Origin: Deltaproteobacteria bacterium
GTDB taxonomy: Bacteria > Desulfobacterota > Desulfobaccia > Desulfobaccales > 0-14-0-80-60-11
Direction of reading: 5' to 3'
NCBI GenBank assembly: GCA_023381945.1
Contig: JAMCQY010000125.1
Location: forward strand, 1-9,359
DNA length: 9,359 nt
Shown here: positions 1 through 6,304 of the stretch, one piece after another
Position numbering within the stretch: position 1 is the first letter of the stretch
How the letters are laid out: each line of letters starts with the position of its first letter
Notes under the pieces: generated by a model
What the model was told of the DNA's origin: nothing
The model's database searches: none
What the model saw: the letters and a program-made list of their open reading frames with translations, nothing else
Position numbers and translations under genes: made by a program

Positions 1-1984
1 GACCCCGCAGTTCCGGGGGCACCAGGCCGGGGTAATAGCGCTCCGCCCAGACCAGCACCGAGCCCAGGCGGTATTGCAACAGGGCAGAGTCCGGAAATAA
101 TTGGACCGACGCGGCTAATTCCTTCAAGGCCATGGGGAGGCGGGCGCCCGGTTCCTTTGGGTAAATTTGCAGACAGGATTCCGCCAGCTTCAGATGATAA
201 CCCCAGTTGGCCGGGGCATAAAAGATCGCCGACTTAAGCGCGGCCAGACTCTTTCCCGCTGGTTCTTTATCTTTTCCCAAAGAGTCGGCCAACCCCAGGT
301 AATACAAGCTGTTGTACGAATTATAATCCAAAGCCCTTTGGAAGTCTTGCCGGGTCAACTGCTGGGGCGGACGGGTGGAATCGTATTCGCTGGGAGCCGC
401 GGCCTCCGCCAGCCAAACCCGGCCCAGCATCAGGATGACGAACAGTTGGAGGATGATTAAACCTGCCAAAACTCCGGAAATCAGCCGCCGCCGGCCGCTC
501 ACTCCCATCACAGGATATGTAAAGTATTCCCATCCCTGCTTTTGAGAATACAGGGCCGCGTAAGTGAGTGCGGCGATTGCCGCAAAGATCAGGCTAATGG
601 CCGGAATATGAAAGGGAAACTCTGCCAATGCCTGAAAACTACCGGCCCCCAGGGCCGCCAGCCCGCCCAACCCTAAGCCCTGGGCGAACCGGTCATCCCG
701 CTTCTGCCACTGCTGCATCAAGCGGAAATAGAAGGTCAAAAAGGCCAGGAGAATAAGGGAGAAACCCGCCGCGCCCGATTCCGCCAGGAGTTGCAGCCAG
801 TCGCTGTGAGCCTGAAGAAAATAGGCGCCATCAAGGCTGGCCGGCTCAAATTGATAAAAGACATCCCCGAAGGTGCCGATTCCCGAACCCAGGAGGGGAA
901 AGCCGCGGAAGATCTTCAGCGCCCCGGAAAAGGCATAGTAACGTCCCGAATCCCCCAGATTTTGGAACCTGGCCAGGGGCTGGGCGCTGCCTAGAATCAG
1001 GCTGTAAACCACCGCGACTATCAGAAAGAAAATAATCAACCAGATATTGACGGGTTTCCAGCGCCGCGACCAGATTAACGCGCCCATGACGGCAAAGCCG
1101 GCCAACAGGGAGATCATGCCGCTCCTGGAGCCGGTAAAAATTAGTCCCACGGCCATCAGTAATAACAAGAACAGCAATAAGAAACGCCGGAACAGGGGCT
1201 CAACCTGCTCGGCCCGGGAGCGGCGTCTCAGGTTGCCCCAGACACCAGCCGCCGGTGCACCCTGGACCGGGGCCGGCCTGGCGGAGAGGAATAAACCGAA
1301 GCCTAACAGGATAGACATGCTCAACAGAGTGGCCAGATGATCGCTGTTAATCAGGGTGCCGCACAGGCGCGTTCCGGTGTAGAGGTTTTGCCAGCCCCAA
1401 ATCAGTGGGCTGCGGAAATGGGCGAAGGCATAAAAGGTTTCGAACAAGGCCACACCCAAAATTATTCCTGCCATTAACCTGATTTGGCGGCGCGCACTCA
1501 GGGTATAGATGAGCATAAAGAACAGGGTCACCGCCGGCCATAATTTCAGGCCCTCCAGCACCGACTTGTAAGGGTTCAGCGACAGGGGGATAAAGGGCGC
1601 CAATCCATAGCCGTTCCCCAGGGCCCTGATCTGCCAGGCCGCAGGCGACAGCCATTTGGCCAGGGCCGCGGGCCAGGGCGCGACCTGCAGGAAAATTATT
1701 AATCCCAGTCCGCCGGCCAGCCACCAGAGGGGCGGCCGGGGAATGAACCCCTTGGTCTCAGACTTGCAGACTAATTCCAGCAGGCCGGAGCCTAATAGAC
1801 CAATGCTCATGATTCCAGTTACTAGACCCATGGCGCAGTAGGCCCAGGGGTGCACCGCGCCGTAAGCCAGCGGGGCAAAGACCAGGAGGATGCCTGAAGT
1901 GGCCAGGGCAATCCAGCGTCCCCAGGAAGTCTCGGTGACCGCAGGGTTAATTTCCCTGATGGAAGCTATAGACCCGGACCTCAT
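1..1984 (-). CDS. O-antigen ligase / Wzy-type polymerase membrane protein, partial (3' end beyond window)
   Basis: This is an open frame of 661 codons from the ATG at 1984 to the window edge. It encodes many hydrophobic segments, with helices near residues 23-70, 85-105, 145-185, 220-240 and 265-350. The motif TGSRSG lies near residue 284. A segment reading GRYYAFSGALKIF then PLLGSGIGTFG follows, and AHSDWLQLLAESGAAG starts near residue 392. This order is typical of the Wzy_C/O-antigen ligase family, whose inner-membrane members polymerise or transfer undecaprenyl-linked glycans on the periplasmic side. After about residue 550 the protein becomes soluble and helical, with TPR-like text (NSLYYLGLADSLG, ALLQYRLGSVLVW), a known extension in this family. 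The start overlaps the end of the upstream gene by 38 nt. AGGAG lies 12 nt before the ATG, and no other sensible start is in frame, so translation is probably coupled. Ligase versus polymerase cannot be decided from sequence alone. Confidence 0.88.
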   Translation of the reverse strand, partial: MRSGSIASIREINPAVTETSWGRWIALATSGILLVFAPLAYGAVHPWAYCAMGLVTGIMSIGLLGSGLLELVCKSETKGFIPRPPLWWLAGGLGLIIFLQVAPWPAALAKWLSPAAWQIRALGNGYGLAPFIPLSLNPYKSVLEGLKLWPAVTLFFMLIYTLSARRQIRLMAGIILGVALFETFYAFAHFRSPLIWGWQNLYTGTRLCGTLINSDHLATLLSMSILLGFGLFLSARPAPVQGAPAAGVWGNLRRRSRAEQVEPLFRRFLLLFLLLLMAVGLIFTGSRSGMISLLAGFAVMGALIWSRRWKPVNIWLIIFFLIVAVVYSLILGSAQPLARFQNLGDSGRYYAFSGALKIFRGFPLLGSGIGTFGDVFYQFEPASLDGAYFLQAHSDWLQLLAESGAAGFSLILLAFLTFYFRLMQQWQKRDDRFAQGLGLGGLAALGAGSFQALAEFPFHIPAISLIFAAIAALTYAALYSQKQGWEYFTYPVMGVSGRRRLISGVLAGLIILQLFVILMLGRVWLAEAAAPSEYDSTRPPQQLTRQDFQRALDYNSYNSLYYLGLADSLGKDKEPAGKSLAALKSAIFYAPANWGYHLKLAESCLQIYPKEPGARLPMALKELAASVQLFPDSALLQYRLGSVLVWAERYYPGLVPPELRG

Positions 1985-3521
1985 ACGGCCCCAGTTCTCC
2001 TCTGAGGTTGCCATCTCGAATCACTGCTGGTTTACTGCTCGAGTATTCGGTCAGCAGCATGGTCTTGGCCGGAAAGCCGCGGAGGAAGAAGTTTACCGGC
2101 CGGTCAATGACGTTTACCAAGATCAACAGGGAATCGTTGTCCCGTTTCTTTTGGCAAAAATGCACGGCCGGGTTTCCTCCCGCGTCAGCCCGAAAGGCTG
2201 AGGCCATCTCCAGGCGGAGCTTGCCGGGTTCATTGGGAACAGTAAGCCAGGGGGCCAATTCCCGAAGTTGGCCCGCGATCCTGGTCAAGCCCTGCCAGGC
2301 TTGATCATCCTGGCGCACTTCGGGATAACTGAAATAGAAAACCCCGCGGGCCCCATGGACTATCGCCAGATAAGTGAGGCAGCGCATCTCCAGGTAGGTG
2401 GGGCGCCGGGGCCAGCCGTCTTTGACATATTTTTCCCCGCCAAAGGCCTGGATCACGGCCCAGAGGCGCTGCCGGGAGACCTGTCTGGCCGCCTCGTCCA
2501 GGGTCTCCGCCATCCAGGTCAGCGGCATGTGAGGCACCGGATAAGGGTCGAGCATAAAAATATCGGCTGAGTCGCGGTAGGCCGCCGCCATTTGCGGCCG
2601 CAGCATGGCCGCGGCGGTCAGAACCCCCGGATGATCCCGTTTGAGTGATTCCTTCAGGGCCTTCATCTTCTCTGGGGGCACCGAGCGGCCTTCCGGCTCA
2701 TCCTCGATATAAAACCCCAGGAGTTCCGGGGCGCCCCCCAATTCTTTACTGATCTCAGCCTGGTAGGAGCGGAAATTGGGAAGATACGCCAGGCCCAGTT
2801 TCCTGGCCGCCGCGGCCATTTTCCGGATAATCTCCGGCCCGGAATCATAGCCCTGGACGGCATTGAAGCCCGCGGCCCGAATATCGTCCAGGTCATCGGG
2901 GGCGGCCGCAAAAATTCCCACCGGGAAGAAGTTGGGCAGCCGCACCGCTTCCGGCTTCCAGGCCTCTCCTGAACCGGCCCCAGCCTCCCTTAACGAAGGA
3001 GATCCAAAGGCCAGGACTTCCCGGTGCGGATTCATCATGGCCAGGCGTGCGGCGCCCCGGGTCTTGCCGGAATTAACCCGGAGAAACATTGGTTGAATCC
3101 GGCCATAGCTGAAATGCTGGTTAAGCAGGTGTCGCTGTCCAAAAATTTCCACTTCCAGATAAACGCCGTTGGTGAATTTGGGCCGGTAGGCGTTAAACTC
3201 CAGCAGGTAGTCGGTATGGGGGCGAATCTTGTTTATCCGGCGCCAAACCTCGCCGTTCCGGTCCGGTCCGCCTTCAATGGCCAGGAGCTTCCCCGGGTGA
3301 CCCGTCACCTGGCAAAAATAAACCCGGCTTGGCTCTACTCCGGGGATTGTCCGGCTCTCCTGATGCCAGCCTTTTGGTAAACCTGAGTCAGGGTCGATTG
3401 CTCTGAATTCAGGATTAGGAATTAAATTTTGCCTGACTTCTTCGCCGTTGGCCGGAGGAGCAGAGAGGCAGAGGCAGAATGCCATGGCTGCCAGGGCCAA
3501 CCCGGATTTTCTTTGCAGCAC
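1947..3521 (-). CDS. secreted glycoside-hydrolase-like protein (N-terminal beta-sandwich plus TIM-barrel-like domain)
   Basis: The protein has 524 residues and starts at GTG (V read as M). A Sec signal peptide covers about residues 1-26, with RK followed by a hydrophobic core and probable cleavage after ANG. Residues 30-178 look like a carbohydrate-binding jelly-roll (NLIPNPEF, GLPKGWHQ, a long beta-rich stretch). Residues 198-430 alternate strands and helices as in a glycosidase barrel. The text FYIEDEPEG (residues 270-277) resembles the strand-4 acid/base motif of clan GH-A-like enzymes, with E275 the likeliest acid. LDPYPVP (324-330) and GVFYFSYPE (393-401) fit later barrel strands, and E401 is a possible but unproven second acid. 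The tail at 435-522 looks like a closing beta-sandwich. A periplasmic glycan hydrolase or trimming role in the EPS pathway is inferred from the downstream polymerase-type gene. The Shine-Dalgarno is weak. The exact GH family is not recognised. Confidence 0.8.
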   Translation of the reverse strand: MLQRKSGLALAAMAFCLCLSAPPANGEEVRQNLIPNPEFRAIDPDSGLPKGWHQESRTIPGVEPSRVYFCQVTGHPGKLLAIEGGPDRNGEVWRRINKIRPHTDYLLEFNAYRPKFTNGVYLEVEIFGQRHLLNQHFSYGRIQPMFLRVNSGKTRGAARLAMMNPHREVLAFGSPSLREAGAGSGEAWKPEAVRLPNFFPVGIFAAAPDDLDDIRAAGFNAVQGYDSGPEIIRKMAAAARKLGLAYLPNFRSYQAEISKELGGAPELLGFYIEDEPEGRSVPPEKMKALKESLKRDHPGVLTAAAMLRPQMAAAYRDSADIFMLDPYPVPHMPLTWMAETLDEAARQVSRQRLWAVIQAFGGEKYVKDGWPRRPTYLEMRCLTYLAIVHGARGVFYFSYPEVRQDDQAWQGLTRIAGQLRELAPWLTVPNEPGKLRLEMASAFRADAGGNPAVHFCQKKRDNDSLLILVNVIDRPVNFFLRGFPAKTMLLTEYSSSKPAVIRDGNLRGELGPYEVRVYSFHQGN

Positions 3522-3618
3522 GCCAGATTTCCCGGTTAATTAAAACCTCATTTCAAAACTTCATAAACTGCGAAAGGTGCTTCCCAAACAGTAAACAAAT
3601 AGGATTGGAGGGGTATTT

Positions 3619-3655
3619 AAGTCCCCCTTTGAAAAAGGGGGATTTAGGGGGATTT
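3619..3655 (+). repeat. C-rich palindromic repeat, copy A
   Basis: The core is an 8-bp stem, CCCCCTTT/AAAGGGGG, with a GAA loop, followed by ATTTAGGGGGATTT. The 37-nt copy is identical to the reverse complement of copy C at 9239-9275. Short C5/G5 palindromic units of this kind are dispersed intergenic repeats in several bacterial genomes. No T-tract follows the stem, so it is not a classical terminator. Confidence 0.85.
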
Positions 3656-3668
3656 CAAAAGGTTATAT

Positions 3669-3701
3669 AAATCCCCCCTGCCCCCCTTTTTCAAAGGGGG
3701 G
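3669..3701 (-). repeat. C-rich palindromic repeat, copy B (inverted to copy A)
   Basis: This copy has the same unit in the opposite orientation: the stem CCCCCCTTT/AAAGGGGGG, then a two-base linker and GGGGGGATTT on the minus strand. It lies 13 nt from copy A, so the A/B pair could fold into one long hairpin. The G/C runs are six long here and five in copy A. It sits between the stop of the barrel gene (3793) and the start of the glycosidase-like gene (3521). Confidence 0.83.
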
Positions 3702-3792
3702 TGGTTATTCCCCCTGGAATAACTTTTGATTAGTCAAGAAATGAGACTCCACACAGTTTTGAAAACGGCTTCTAAAATGCATCTTTAAGAAT

Positions 3793-5235
3793 TTAGAAAG
3801 AACTTTGGATGCCAAACAGCACCTTATGTTCGTTATAAGCAAAGAAGCTGAAATTTGACCCTCTGTTGTTGTAGAGGTAATCCACCCGCACCTTCAGCCA
3901 TTTGGTAAGGGGCCGGCTCAAGCCTGCCCCAAAGGAGGTAAAATTATCATTGCGCTTCACCAACTCCCCCGTGAAGGTATCAAGTGATTCGTTAAAATAT
4001 GCATTATTATAGTACGAAAAAGCGGCATAAGAAGTAACATCGAAATAATGCCAATAATGAGACAGAGTCAAAAATAAACCGCTGTTTATATAACCATTAT
4101 TAGCAAAGTCGGCGTCTTCCTGGATACCGCGTTGCGCAATCAAAGATAGCTGGGTAAAACGGCTGATTTTATAGAGCGTTTGGATGCTGAGCGCCCAGGA
4201 ATTCGTAGAGCTTTGGAGTCCTGGAAGATTATTGGTATAATTGGCGATGGTATAGCCGAATTTTACCATGCCGCTTAACTTGGCGGTCGGCTCCCAGGTC
4301 AATCCTACCAGGGGGGTGTGAACCACATTGTCCCGGGTGGCATCAAAGGGATGGCTCCGGATAACTGCAACGTATTGCACCAGTGCCGAGGTTTTGGGCC
4401 AAAATTTATAAAACAGGGTCGTGCCGAAGGTGTTATATTGGTAGTCATTAATGCGGTCTATCCTCTTGGGGAAGGATAGATCATCAAATTGATAGTTTCC
4501 TTCGATTCGCCAACGGTCCGCCATCTTGTAAGCCGCCTGCAGATAAGGAGTGGTCCGGTAATAAAACCTTTGCCGCCCGATGGTGAAGTTGGTTGGACTC
4601 ACTATGGCGGTGGGCTCTTCGGTGGCGGCCCGGAAGGCGCTGCCGGCTCGAACACTCAATTTAGAAAAGTTGAACGCGGCATCGGCGTTAACATTTTGGT
4701 CGAAATGGCTGCGTTCGCTAAACCGGCTGTAAAGAAAGGCGTTGCCCAAATAACCCAGGGAGAGCCTGTGGGTGCCGGCCACCGGCAATTCAAACCTGAG
4801 CCCCGGGTTGATCATATTGACAAAATCGGACCTTTTATCTGTGTAAGTTTGGAAGGCGTTGGTGCGGTAGATGCCATCATACTCCAAATAGGGGGCAACA
4901 CTTACCGGTCCCAGGCGATGGCGCTGCCAGCCCCGGATCAGGGTGTCCTCGGCCGCCCCATAGCCATAGGGCGCCAACATCCCGGTGCCGGGCCCAGGTT
5001 GAAAGGTGGTGGTATAAGGTGCATAAGGTACAATCCCTGGATAGAATTTCGGTGATAATTCCGAGGGTTTTTCCAGCGGCTTTTTCTCAGGCGGCGCTTC
5101 TTCCTCTGCTTGCGGTGGTGGTTGCAATACCTCGGTTTTAGTCTCTGCGCCGGCAGCCGCGCCGGTGTAAAACACCATGAGCATTATCAGGCCAAAGCCT
5201 GCTGATATCCACATCCCCTTGCGGCAGCGTTCCAC
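3793..5235 (-). CDS. outer-membrane beta-barrel protein, BBP2/EpsL-like, of an exopolysaccharide locus
   Basis: The protein has 480 residues and starts at GTG, with a GGGGGAG ribosome-binding site just upstream. A signal peptide ends at AGA (about residue 30). It is followed by a Pro/Glu-rich linker, about residues 38-65 (QPPPQAEEEAPPEKKP), which could span periplasm or peptidoglycan. From about residue 95 to the end, the protein shows repeated amphipathic strands with aromatic girdles (for example RWRIEGNYQFDD, HYWHYFDVTSYAAF, WLKVRVDYLYNN). It ends in FGIQSSF, the C-terminal Phe signature recognised by the BAM complex. The pattern matches putative beta-barrel porins common in EPS export clusters (BBP2_2-like, EpsL/VpsM type). 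A role in polysaccharide passage or anchoring at the outer membrane is inferred. It follows the upstream secreted-protein gene by 38 nt and is probably cotranscribed with it. Confidence 0.82.
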   Translation of the reverse strand: MERCRKGMWISAGFGLIMLMVFYTGAAAGAETKTEVLQPPPQAEEEAPPEKKPLEKPSELSPKFYPGIVPYAPYTTTFQPGPGTGMLAPYGYGAAEDTLIRGWQRHRLGPVSVAPYLEYDGIYRTNAFQTYTDKRSDFVNMINPGLRFELPVAGTHRLSLGYLGNAFLYSRFSERSHFDQNVNADAAFNFSKLSVRAGSAFRAATEEPTAIVSPTNFTIGRQRFYYRTTPYLQAAYKMADRWRIEGNYQFDDLSFPKRIDRINDYQYNTFGTTLFYKFWPKTSALVQYVAVIRSHPFDATRDNVVHTPLVGLTWEPTAKLSGMVKFGYTIANYTNNLPGLQSSTNSWALSIQTLYKISRFTQLSLIAQRGIQEDADFANNGYINSGLFLTLSHYWHYFDVTSYAAFSYYNNAYFNESLDTFTGELVKRNDNFTSFGAGLSRPLTKWLKVRVDYLYNNRGSNFSFFAYNEHKVLFGIQSSF

Positions 5236-5273
5236 GGTCTCCCCCTAAGAAGTAATCTGCCTCTAATCCTATT

Positions 5274-5837
5274 TCACATTGAAGGGCTTGCTACCCCACC
5301 ACCCCCACCTGACCCCGGGAAGGTCGGACCCACACCCGAAGGGCCGCCTGGCGGTCCGGGAGGAGAATAAGCATAAGTCTCGGCGCCTGGAACGCCCATG
5401 CTGGCCAGGCAATTTCTGACATCATTTAAGTCGCCGCCCGCGGCCATCACCGCATTGGCAATCTCCACCGGGTCTTTTCCGGCTTCCTTGGCCCATTTCA
5501 TCAAATCGCAGATAGTGCATTGACCCCTAAAATTTGGATCGTATTTTAGTTTATCCATGAATAACTTAAATAAGCTGGACAGGTCAGCCCCTTGGGCTAT
5601 GCCGGCCTTGAACACGGCCTCGGCCTTGGCGCCGGCATCCAGTGCTTGAGTCATAATGGCTTCGAGGGCCATTCCGGCCCCTAAACCATTAGCAACGATC
5701 TTGTCCGCAGGCAGGCCGGCGGCAACATCTCCCGGCACCGTCGCCCAAACCGGCAGGGCGCCTAATAGCAGGATCACACCGGAGATCATTAAGGCCATTG
5801 AAGGCCTGAATCTCAAACTAGTCAGTAGCCGCCGCAT
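5274..5837 (-). CDS. unrecognised secreted protein with three helical repeats, CxxC and Pro/Gly tail
   Basis: I do not recognise the family. The start at 5837 is chosen over an in-frame ATG at 5867 because AAGGAGG lies 5 nt before it; the product is 187 residues. A signal peptide runs to about residue 32 (VWA). Three internal repeats at residues 40-61, 68-89 and 119-140 share AG-x5-[IV]-x7-G-x2-L-x2-[ILV]. They probably form helical hairpins. Between the second and third repeats are C107 and C110 (CTIC), with C143 just after the third. The CxxC is not followed by His, so it is not a c-type haem site. The tail from about residue 157 is low-complexity Pro/Gly (SPPGPPGGP, then a run of Gly). The gene precedes the outer-membrane barrel gene and lies divergent from the riboswitch-controlled peptidase, which suggests an envelope role linked to the EPS system. 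The function is unknown. Confidence 0.72.
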   Translation of the reverse strand: MRRLLTSLRFRPSMALMISGVILLLGALPVWATVPGDVAAGLPADKIVANGLGAGMALEAIMTQALDAGAKAEAVFKAGIAQGADLSSLFKLFMDKLKYDPNFRGQCTICDLMKWAKEAGKDPVEIANAVMAAGGDLNDVRNCLASMGVPGAETYAYSPPGPPGGPSGVGPTFPGSGGGGGVASPSM

Positions 5838-5842
5838 GTAAA

Positions 5843-5849
5843 CCTCCTT
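5843..5849 (-). promoter_or_regulatory. strong ribosome-binding site fixing the start of the repeat protein
   Basis: AAGGAGG on the minus strand lies 5 nt before the ATG at 5837. It decides this start over the longer one at 5867, whose extra ten residues would encode the Shine-Dalgarno itself. Confidence 0.8.
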
Positions 5850-5926
5850 TGAGATCGTCTGGGACAAATCCTGGCATACTGCATAACCCAGGAAAATTCA
5901 ATCTTTTTTACCACTCTCGGCATTTT

Positions 5927-5955
5927 TTGACGGCGATTTTCTCCAAAAATTGAAT
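5927..5955 (+). promoter_or_regulatory. candidate sigma70 promoter for the riboswitch transcript
   Basis: TTGACG, a 17-nt spacer and TTGAAT would start transcription near 5962, about 55 nt before the aptamer. An alternative is the GATAAT box at 5989-5994 with TTTAAA 19 nt upstream. That one would start RNA only a few bases before the aptamer. The sequence does not discriminate between them. Confidence 0.35.
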
Positions 5956-6017
5956 TGGGGAAATTTAAAGCCCTGAGCAAAACACGCCGATAATTAGAAC
6001 AGAAGAAAAATTAGAAG

Positions 6018-6103
6018 CATCGATAAAGGCAAACTGTCCAAAAGGGCAGGACGCAAAATCTCCGGCCTAAGGCCACCGGGCTAAGGTAGCGGGATCGCCG
6101 ATG
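6018..6103 (+). promoter_or_regulatory. c-di-GMP-I riboswitch aptamer (GEMM-I)
   Basis: The conserved blocks of the class I cyclic-di-GMP aptamer are present in order: AAAGGCAAAC (6025-6034), GGACGCAAAA (6049-6058), CTCCGGCCTAAGG (6060-6072), then GGTAGCGGGATCGCCGATG (6085-6103). P1 is CATCG (6018-6022) with CGATG (6099-6103). The next helix is CTGTCC/GGGCAG (6034-6039/6044-6049) with an AAAA loop. A CCGG/CCGG helix follows. Compared with the Vibrio cholerae Vc2 aptamer, the ligand-contacting positions appear intact. G6028 aligns with G20, A6055 with the intercalating A47 and C6098 with C92. The G20 equivalent being G rather than A favours c-di-GMP over 3',3'-cGAMP. The element is followed by an intrinsic terminator and then the secreted metallopeptidase-like gene, so it is expected to control transcription of that gene. 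Confidence 0.93.
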
Positions 6104-6124
6104 TGAAGGTAGTACTTTCACCAT
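6101..6124 (+). promoter_or_regulatory. candidate antiterminator hairpin of the riboswitch
   Basis: ATGTGAAGG (6101-6109) can pair with CTTTCACCAT (6115-6124) around the loop TAGTA, with one bulged C and one G-U pair. This helix uses the last three bases of the P1 3' strand and the first four bases of the terminator's left arm. It would therefore compete with both. The exclusivity is read from the pairing; its use in the cell is inferred. Confidence 0.5.
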
Positions 6125-6160
6125 GGCCCCGCACAAATTTAGGCCATGGTTTTTTATTTT
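6120..6160 (+). terminator. intrinsic terminator of the c-di-GMP riboswitch
   Basis: The stem ACCATGGCC (6120-6128) pairs perfectly with GGCCATGGT (6142-6150) around a 13-nt loop. It is followed by an uninterrupted T-rich tract, TTTTTTATTTT. It lies 17 nt after the aptamer and about 145 nt before the regulated start codon, the usual expression-platform arrangement. On the minus strand the same stem has no T-tract, so it should act only on plus-strand RNA. Confidence 0.92.
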
Positions 6161-6304
6161 AGGTATCTGCCTATGGCAAATTAAGGGTTTTCCCTATGGC
6201 AGACATCCTTTACTGATCCTATGGTTATGAACAGACAGGAAAAGATCAGACCATCAAGAAACTTGTTCAGACCTGATTACTCGCCAGGGAAGACGAGGAG
6301 AGTC

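Noticed and set aside
3619..3701. CRISPR array or intrinsic terminators at the C-rich repeats
   Set aside because: There are only two inverted units, with no regular spacers, and the hairpins are not followed by T-tracts in either direction.
4489..5055. A 188-codon plus-strand open frame opposite the barrel gene
   Set aside because: It is a shadow of the outer-membrane barrel gene, with no signal, ribosome-binding site or family resemblance.
5380..5520. c-type cytochrome haem site in the repeat protein
   Set aside because: CTIC is followed by Asp rather than His, so the CxxCH motif is absent.
6018..6103. A 3',3'-cGAMP-selective (GEMM-Ib) riboswitch
   Set aside because: The position equivalent to G20 of Vc2 is G (6028), whereas the cGAMP-selective variant has A there; c-di-GMP is the better call, pending binding data.
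6221..6304. Longer start for the metallopeptidase-like gene (MVMNRQEK)
   Set aside because: It has no ribosome-binding site and would put 28 mostly charged residues ahead of the signal peptide; the ATG at 6305 has GAGGAG.
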